Origin: Platanthera guangdongensis
Taxonomy: Eukaryota; Streptophyta; Magnoliopsida; Asparagales; Orchidaceae
DNA: 64,000 nt
Assembly (NCBI GenBank): GCA_039583875.1
Contig: CM077159.1
Span: forward strand, 4,281,371 to 4,345,370
Reading direction: 5' to 3'
The translations under genes were made by a program, and so were the position numbers. Shown here piece by piece: positions 56,973 through 64,000 of the stretch (positions are counted from its first letter, which is position 1; every line of letters starts with the position of its first letter). The notes beneath the pieces are model-generated. The model did not search any database. It had not been told where the DNA came from and saw only the letters and a program-made list of their open reading frames with translations.

Positions 56973-59900
56973 TTGTTTCATGTGCAGGTGAAGACCTATC
57001 CAACATCTAACCAGCAATGGTATTTGGATAGTGGGTGCTCTAAGCACATGACAGGGAATAAGAACAACCTCACATCCTTCAGAGCCAAGCTTGGACCCAA
57101 AGTTATCTTTGGTGATTCCAACTTTGGACAAACTAAGGGATATGGTGCAGTACAGATTGGATCAGTAACCTTCAAGAAGGTAGCATATGTGGAAGGACTG
57201 AAGCACAACCTGATCAGCATCAGTCAGCTATGTGATGAAGGATACCAGGTGACCTTCAGCAAAACCTTATGCAAAATCAAGACAGAGGACAACACAATAG
57301 TGTTGACAGGTATAAGGAAAGGTAACATCTATCTAGTAGATTTTCTTTCAACTAATGTAGATATTTGCCTGTTTAATTCTATATGTAGACCAAATGTGTT
57401 ATGGCATAAGAGATTAGGACACCTAAACCTTAGAACTATTGCTAGGCTATCCAAGGACAACCTTGTTAGAGGACTACCTTCTGGCCCCTACAAGAATGAA
57501 GGACTCTGCAAGGCTTGTCAATTAGGCAAGCAAACTAAAAACAGTTTTAAGTCACTTAATAAGAGTGATTCACCTAGGATATTGTATCTGTTACACATGG
57601 ATCTATTTGGACCCATCACAGTACAAAGCCTAGGAGGGAAATCCTACACTTTAGTAGTTGTAGATGACTTCTCTAGATTCACTTGGGTGTTCTTTCTAAG
57701 GAAGAAGTCTGATAACTTTAAGTGTCTGACAGAGTTTCTCAAATGTATACAGATTGAGTTCAATACTCACATTGCCCTGATCAGAAGTGATCATGGGACA
57801 GAGTTTGATTCTCTTCTTATGCAAGAGTTCTGTCAGAGTGAAGGGTTCAGGCATACTTTCTCAGCTCCTAGAACTCCTCAACAAAATGGGGTAGCTGAAA
57901 GGAAAAATAAAACCCTTATTGAATCTGCCACTATATTGTTGTCAGATGCTCATCTACCTCTATCCTTTTGGGTAGAGGCAGTGAACACCTCCAACTATGT
58001 GCTGAACAGAAGTCTGATACATAAACTGAAGGGAAAGACTCCCTATAAATTACTCAAAGGGAAGAAACCTAAAGTTGACTATTTTAGAATTTTTGGTTGC
58101 ATTTGCTATATTCACAATAATGACAAGAAATACTTAGCAAAATTTCAAGCCAAAGCTGATGAAGGAGTGTTTCTGGGATACTCCATGATCAGCAAGGCCT
58201 ATAGGGTCTAAAATAAATCATCTTTGAAAATTGAGGAATCTGTTCATATTTCTTTTGATGAAACTAACATGTCTTTCAAGGAGAAGATTTCTTCTACCAT
58301 AGAACCTTTGCAGGAACACTCTCTAGTTGAAGATATGAACAAGCTACAGGTTGCTCAAGAGGATGAAAGTAGTGAAGATGAAGGGAATGCTCAACACATT
58401 GAAGCTCAACTTGAAGAGCCAGTTGTTGTACCACAAGAGGAAACAACAACACAGGTTGGTGAACAATCAACACCCCCTGTTGATTTAGTAACATCAAGAG
58501 ACCATCCAATTACCCAAATAATTGGAGAAATCTCAGCTGGTGTGCAAACCAGAAATCATGTCAACCAAAACCTATTGCACACCTGCTTCCTTTCTCAAAT
58601 TGAACCTCAGTCCATTCAAGATGCAGAGCAAGATCCACACTGGATCATTGCAATGCAAAAGGAGTTGCATCAATTTGAGAGGAACAAAGTATGGGAACTA
58701 GTGCCAAAGCCTAAGGATCATTCCATTGTTGGGACAAAATGGGTATTCAGAAATAAACTGGATGATCAAGGAGTAATAATAAGGAACAAGGCAAGGCTAG
58801 TTGCTCAGGGATATTCTCAAGAAGAAGGAATTGACTACGACCAGACTTTTGCACCTGTTGCAAGATTGGAAGCCATCAGGATATTTCTAGCTTATGCAGC
58901 TCACAAAGGCTTCAAGGTTTATCAGATGGATGTCAAGAGTGCTTTCTTAAATGGAGACATCAAAGAGGAAGTCTATGTCAGACAACCTCCAGGTTTTATC
59001 TCTCCAACTTATCCTGATTATGTTTTTAGACTGAACAAAGCATTATATGGTCTCAAGCAAGCTCCTAGAGCATGGTATGAGACCCTAGCATGCTTTCTCT
59101 TGGAAAATGGTTTTATAAGGGGTAGAGTAGACCAAACTCTTTTTATTAGAACCCATAAGTCCCATACCCTACTAGTACAAATTTATGTAGACGATATCAT
59201 TTTTGGTTCTACTGACTCAAAATTGTGCAGAAGGTTTTCTAACCTGATGCATTCTAAATTTGAGATGAGTAGCATGGGTGAGCTATCCTTCTTTCTAGGA
59301 TTGCAAGTCAAGCAACATGCTGAAGGCATCTTTATTTCTCAAACCAAATATGCTAATGAACTGGTTAAGAAATTTGGTATGTCTGAGGCATCTTGTATGA
59401 AAACACCCATGCCTACCAATGCTGTACTGGATGCTGATGAACATGGGAAACCTGTTGATCAGACAACATATAGAGCAATGATTGGCTCTTTACTGTATCT
59501 TACAGCTAGTAGACCAGATATAATGTTTGCTACATGTATATGTGCTAGGTTCCAAGTAAGCCCTAGAGAGTCACACCTAACATTAGTAAAGAGGATTCTC
59601 AGGTATGTTAAAAGTTGTCCAAATCTAGGTCTCTGGTATCCAAAAGATTCAGCATTTGATTTAACTGGATTCTCTGATGTTGATTATGCTGGATGCAGAA
59701 TTGACAGAAAAAGCACCAGTGGAACTTGTCAGTTCCTTGGTGACAGACTTGTCTCTTGGTTTTGTAAGAAACAAACATCTGTGTCAACCTCAACTGCTGA
59801 AGCTGAATATATGGCTGCAGGCAGTTGTTGTTCACAAATATTGTGGATTCAAAACCAACTCCTAGACTATGGTTACAACTTAGAGAAGTCTAAAATCTTT

Positions 59901-60137
59901 TGTGACAATACAAGTGCTATTTCTATAGCTCAAAATCCAGTCCTCCATAGTAGGACAAAACATATAGAGATAAGGCATCACTTCTTAAGGGATAATGTTG
60001 AAAAGAATAAAATTGAATTACAATATATCCCAACTGATTTACAAAGGGGAGATATTTTCACCAAGCCTTTGGATGAAAAGAAACACACCTTCTTCCTAAA
60101 TCAGTTAGGAATGTTAGATGGTGAAAGTCTTAAATAA
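56973..60137 (+). pseudogene. pol of the SIRE element (protease, integrase, RT, RNase H)
   Basis: A nearly intact copia Pol, broken by one in-frame TAA at 58209-58211 (YRV-stop-NK). Protease: WYLDSGCSKHMTG near 57018. Pre-integrase zinc region HLNLRTIARLS...CKACQLGKQ. Integrase: MDLFGPITVQS, VVDDFSRFTWVFF, SDHGTEFD, and the glutamate in [48 protein letters not shown] (catalytic aspartates kept). RNase [49 protein letters not shown]. The order integrase before RT defines copia. With only one stop it may be close to an active relative. Confidence 0.93.
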
Positions 60138-60224
60138 TCTTCAAGATTTTGAAAGCTAAAAATTGACCAAGACTAGGCAAAAATTCTGATTTTTCTTAGT
60201 GTCTAGAATTTTTCTTCTGATCTC

Positions 60225-60510
60225 TGAACTGCGCTCGACGATTTCCCCACAGATCGTCGAACGGAGATCGACAATTTCCAGAATCGTCGAACTGAGTTCA
60301 GCGCCTCTCAGATAGTATGAACTATCTCTTCCGGTCAACGATCGTCGAACGTCGCTCGACGATTTTGTTCATTGAACGATCGTCGAACGGAGGTCGACGC
60401 TTTCCAAGATCGTCGAACGGAGATCGACGATGTTGGAGTCTCTTCAGATTCCTTTAGAAGCCTCGATCGTCGAACTGAGTTCAACGATCTTTCCAATTCT
60501 GCGTCGAACC
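60225..60510 (+). repeat. CGTCGAAC palindrome cluster before the second ORF
   Basis: Six or more ATCGTCGAACNNAGNTCGACGAT-like motifs stand between pol and the second ORF. The same motif occurs in the LTR (53405-53700) and in gag (56520-56760). Confidence 0.9.
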
Positions 60511-60514
60511 CTAA

Positions 60515-60520
60515 TATAAA
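60515..60520 (+). promoter_or_regulatory. TATA-like box before the second ORF
   Basis: TATAAA in the context CCCTAATATAAAACTC, followed by a pyrimidine-rich leader (60525-60590). It is placed after the palindrome cluster and 115 bp before the ORF start. Confidence 0.45.
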
Positions 60521-60605
60521 ACTCATTTTTTCGCCGTCGTTCTCTCTTGCGCTTTCAATTTCTCTGCAAGAATCTTCTTCCCTCCAAACAGTTCTACACT
60601 TGGTC

Positions 60606-60629
60606 GTTTTGTTTGTTGAATTTTTGCAG
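60606..60629 (+). promoter_or_regulatory. 3' splice-site-like tract before the second ORF
   Basis: A T-rich run ends TTTTTGCAG and then GTACAATGG, so the ATG at 60635 lies six bases after the AG. A spliced subgenomic RNA, as used for retroviral env, would fit. No donor was identified. Confidence 0.4.
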
Positions 60630-60634
60630 GTACA

Positions 60635-63600
60635 ATGGCTGTATCAGTTGCTGTTCTAGCCGCAATGAAGTTCGATGCTGGATTCGACATTGATCTGGAA
60701 TCTTTCAACACTACTGATCAAATATTCCAAGACATTCTGAGTTTATTCAAGGATCAGAACTTGTCTGCCCTCATGACCACCAGGATAAAGCTAGCCTCAG
60801 ATGAAATCAAGGAATGGGTTTACACTGCTCATAATCTAGACAACAACACTATAATTGGCTCCATTGCTGGAAACCAGGTACCTCTGACCCCCACAGTTTT
60901 AACAGAGGTTTTTGGACTAAGAAATGGAGATGATACTGCTGAATTATCTGGGGAGGAGTTTTCTGATATACTTGCCAGGATGGGTCATCCAGAGAGAAAC
61001 CCTAGCAAGTTATTCAAGAGGAACCTGTCTGTTGAATACAGGTTCCTAGCAGATGTTGTAGGAAAAGTGCTGCTGGCAAAGCACTCTGCACATGATACCA
61101 TATCCAGATACCAGCTCTGCATCATGGGAGCTCTGGTGGATAAGAAAAGTTTGAACTGGGGAGAGGTCTTCCTTGACCTAATAAAGAAGAAAATCAACAA
61201 AAGCTTTGTAAATTTTGGAAGGATTCTTGGAGTCTTCCTGCAGAACAAGTGCCCTGCCTTGCTGGTCTCCTCTGGAGTGCACATTAATGCCTCCAAGAGA
61301 CTCACCTGTGCCCTCTTTGGCAAGTGGGACAGGAAAATAAGCAAGCCCAGCAGGCCCTCCTCTAGTGCTCCTTCGGGCACCAGGACTCACAGAGTCACTC
61401 CCCCACAGGTCTCTGCTCCTGCAGAAGACCTGGCTGCTGTTGTTGCTGCCTCTTCTCCTCCTCCAAGTCCATCCCTACCTCTTCCATCCACCATTCTAGC
61501 TCCATCCACCATTACCATCTCCAGCCCATCTCCAACATCAATCCCATCTCCAGACCCAATTCTACCTCCTCCAGCAGACCATTTCCACCCTCTGTTCTCA
61601 TACCCTCCACCAGATATCACATCATCACCTTCCATACCATCCTTCACCCTTCTGCATGACTCCTACATGGATGATTCCCCCTCATCTCCTCCTGAATTAC
61701 CCTCCTCCTCAACATCATTCCAAGATCTCCTCCACCACATCATTGACCAACCAACTTTCACCCCATCCATATCCATCCCCTTATCCTCCATATCCACTAT
61801 CCCCACTCCTGAGCCATCCATTCCACTATCCAGCACTCCACTTCCAGCATCCTCAGCCATCCCTATTCCATCTACCTCTGCTCCTGCTGTTGAGCATGTA
61901 GACCTCTCAGCCCTAGCTGACAAGTTGTATGAGCTAATTGCCCCCAGGCTCTCTCTGCTCTTAGAGACCTCCTTGGCTCCTCTACAACTGTCATTGGTAG
62001 CTCTCTCTGCCAGGCTTTCCTCCCTCCTTCCTCAGGCAGCACCTCCAGCAGTGTGCCTTGATACAGATGTATCTGCATCCAGGCAGGGGGAGATGCCATA
62101 TGAAGCAAGCCTTCATGCTGTTGCTGTTGCTGCTTCTGCTGCTGCTGCTGATGATACTGCTGCTGCTGCTGAGATTTCTGTGTCTGCTGCCTCTTCTGCC
62201 ACTGTTGCTGTGCCTCCAGAATGTCATGCTCCTACTGCAGTTCTGGCAATAGACCTACAGTCTTTGCTTTCTGCCTTTGATCCTACCTTCTTCAGCCATC
62301 TCCCAGAAGTTAATGCTGTACAGCACTCAGAAGACCTATCTAAGGCACTGGTGCCTTTCTCTGGCTATGACCCCAACATCATCTCTTCTTTTGTACACTC
62401 AGTGATTGCTGCTGCTGCTGTTGAAGAAAAGACTGCCTTTGTTTCTGAAATTGTTGATGCTGCTGCTGAAATCCCAATTGCTTCTGATGAGCAAACATCC
62501 AAGGATCTTCTGATGACAGAGGCCATTGATGTTGAGCCTACTGCAGATTCTGATGATATTACTGCTACTGTCACTACTCTAGCTTCTATTGCTCCTTCTG
62601 TTGCTCCATCTGTTGCTCCATCTGCTGCCCCATCTGCTGTTGTCCCTGCTGCTGCTACTTCTGCCTCTGCCTCATCTGCTGCTGTTCAGTTGAAGAAAGA
62701 ATTGATGAAGAAAATAAATGCTATATATGATGACCAGAGTTCTGAGTCTGATGAATACAAAACAGACTCTGATGATTCATCTGCCACTATTGCAAGGAAA
62801 AGGAAAGCTAGGAGCAAGGCAATGAAAAGGGTGCCTCCTGCAAAAGTCAAGGATAATAATGATATTCCTTATTATATTCTGCATAACTGCCAAATTACTG
62901 AACATTGGATGCAGTACTCTAAAAATCAGCTGAAAGCAATGAAGAAGAAGAGAAAGTATGTGAAGGGCTCCTCCCAGTTCCAGCACCCTCATCCTCCTCC
63001 ACCACCTCCTCCTGATGCAGGTGCAGGTGGCAGCTCTGCAAGTCAAGCCCCAGCTATAAGCCAGGCTCCCTATCAACACCATGCCAGATCCTATCAAAGG
63101 GAAAGCCAATCTAGGGGTTCTTATTCTAGGAGAGGAGGATACAGGGGAAGTCATGAGATTTTCAGGTCTATTCTAAAGGGCACTCCAGGCAGCACCCATA
63201 CTCCAGGGGAGGACATGTTTCATCTGATACTACTTCTGGTACATTCCCCTACAAGCTAAGAGAGACAGTGTCTGCTAGGCCTCCTCAAGACAATTCTTCC
63301 AACAGGTATGAGCCACCTGTACCATTTGAGGACCCTGAGAAGAAGCCAGCTGCTTGGACTGCTAGGATGAAGGAGTTGGCTGCATTAGATCAGATAAAGA
63401 AGGCCAAAGAACAAGGGCTAGACACTTCCAATATTTCGACTATGTCAGAGCAAAGACAAAAGGAGTTAGAGAGATATGCTTCCAGCAAATTCTTTGATGC
63501 AGACAGATATATGGAATTGCATCCTACTGCTGTGGTTCCCAGGACTTCAAAGCAAACATACTTGGGTGCAGCAGATGACACCAGATCCAACAAAGAAGCC

Positions 63601-63651
63601 CTGAATCCAAACAGAGAAATCAAAATGGTTAAAGGCAAAGAGAAGAAATGA
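60635..63651 (+). pseudogene. second (envelope-position) ORF of the SIRE element
   Basis: A long gene after pol. The first 874 codons (60635-63259) start MAVSVAVLAAMKFDAGF. The N-terminal domain (about residues 1-235) is globular, with NWGEVFLDLIKKK and NFGRILGVFL conserved in the older SIRE element. A proline/serine-rich part follows (about 245-430), then an alanine-rich part from GCT/GCA codon runs (about 490-690), an acidic stretch, a lysine-rich patch and an R/G-rich end. One frameshift near 63180-63220 moves reading to the frame that ends at 63651 (KGKEKK). SIRE1 carries an env-like ORF here, but I see no clear signal peptide or membrane anchor, so the role is open. Confidence 0.7.
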
Positions 63652-63830
63652 CTGTGTAAGGTGACAATCTTTGGATTTTCTGACTGCTATCTGGATGCCA
63701 TATACATATACATATATATATATATCTGTGATGTTTCTGCATGTCTAGCTGCTGTTGTTTTTATGCTTTTCAAATTATATGGTGTTATTTGATTTTTCCG
63801 AAGTCTGTAAATAGTAATCCTAACCCAAAT

Positions 63831-63840
63831 AGGGGGAGAT
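63831..63840 (+). promoter_or_regulatory. polypurine tract of the SIRE element
   Basis: AGGGGGAGAT directly before the 3' LTR start TGTTGGAACACC. Confidence 0.92.
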
Positions 63841-64000
63841 TGTTGGAACACCCTATTACTAATTTGGGTCAGGATCACTATGTCTCTAGGAATCTTTTCT
63901 TGACCTTCTGTATAACTTAATAGGTCAATTAGAATCGAGTCTAAGGGTTAGAAGTCTAGGATTGGAAGCTGCCCTGAAGACCAAGTTTTTCTGTCTGGAG
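63841..64000 (+). repeat. 3' LTR of the SIRE element, cut by the window end
   Basis: The first 160 bp of the 3' LTR, identical to 53238-53397 except at three positions. Confidence 0.95.

Larger units (their letters stand above)
53238..64000 (+). mobile_element. young SIRE/Maximus-like copia element
   Basis: Plus-strand element with 5' LTR 53238-54762, initiator-Met-type primer site, gag, complete pol, a long second ORF, polypurine tract and the first 160 bp of the 3' LTR at the window end. The two LTR starts differ at 3 of 160 positions. The gene set and order match SIRE1-type elements. It interrupts the copia pol at 53237, with CTCCA (53233-53237) as the expected TSD. Confidence 0.95.

Noticed and set aside
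56948..56987. A 40-nt intron that would join gag and pol in frame
   Set aside because: It has GT and AG ends and would restore the frame, but 40 nt is below the size plant splicing normally accepts. Kept only as a remark on the junction.
60635..63651. Calling ORF2 a proven envelope gene
   Set aside because: Position fits the SIRE env-like ORF, but I see no signal peptide, fusion peptide or membrane anchor, so only the position is claimed.

Overview
The window looks like intergenic heterochromatin of a flowering plant. Almost every base can be assigned, with varying certainty, to LTR retrotransposons, and I find no host gene. The evidence is Ty3/gypsy polyproteins of the chromovirus (Tekay/Del-like) type, Ty1/copia elements of the SIRE/Maximus type, a Tat/Retand-like gag-protease element and an Athila/Tat-like LTR. 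Primer-binding sites for initiator tRNA-Met, polypurine tracts and 5-bp target-site duplications (TSDs) support the boundaries. The species cannot be named from the sequence.

Layout. 1-2158 is the 3' end of an Athila/Tat-like element, with its LTR from 2159 to about 3576. 3577-7448 is a heavily decayed plus-strand gypsy relic: an LTR tail, then a ruined polyprotein that becomes recognisable at the integrase C-terminus. That relic resumes at 29069-29274 (chromodomain-like end and PPT), with its 3' LTR from 29275. It is split by a minus-strand SIRE-type copia element at 7449-29068 (about 2.5-kb LTRs, TSD CAAAT/CACAT). This copia element has gag and a second, envelope-position ORF but no pol. 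It is itself split by a minus-strand gypsy element at 12249-23367 (LTRs 2759 and 2871 bp, perfect TSD CAGTA). A second minus-strand gypsy element occupies 32393-42730 (TSD TGTAG). Its outer LTR was hit 6 bp from its end by a head-to-head inverted, SINE-like element at 32399-32780. From 43142 to 52005 there is a minus-strand LTR, apparently of the copia element whose RT/RNase H lies at 52016-53237. It is split by a compact element at 44856-50920 (two 1263-bp LTRs, perfect TSD AGCAA) that codes only for Gag-protease. A young plus-strand SIRE element starts at 53238 and runs off the window end, inside its 3' LTR.

How the parts relate. The order of events can be read from who interrupts whom: gypsy relic, then copia and gypsy 2, then gypsy 1 and the SINE-like dimer; and copia, then the Gag-only element and the SIRE element. 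Most coding regions are broken, and most nonsense codons I could place are one C-to-T (or G-to-A) step from a sense codon, as expected of methylated silenced DNA. The Gag-protease frame (706 codons) of the compact element is open.

The most notable signal is shared across unrelated families. Each LTR carries a cluster of its own short palindromic motif, usually upstream of the TATA box. The young SIRE element repeats its motif in the LTR, inside gag and in the gap before its second ORF. In that gap a TATA-like box and a 3' splice-site-like tract precede the ATG. The older SIRE-type element also has a canonical TATA box just before its second ORF.
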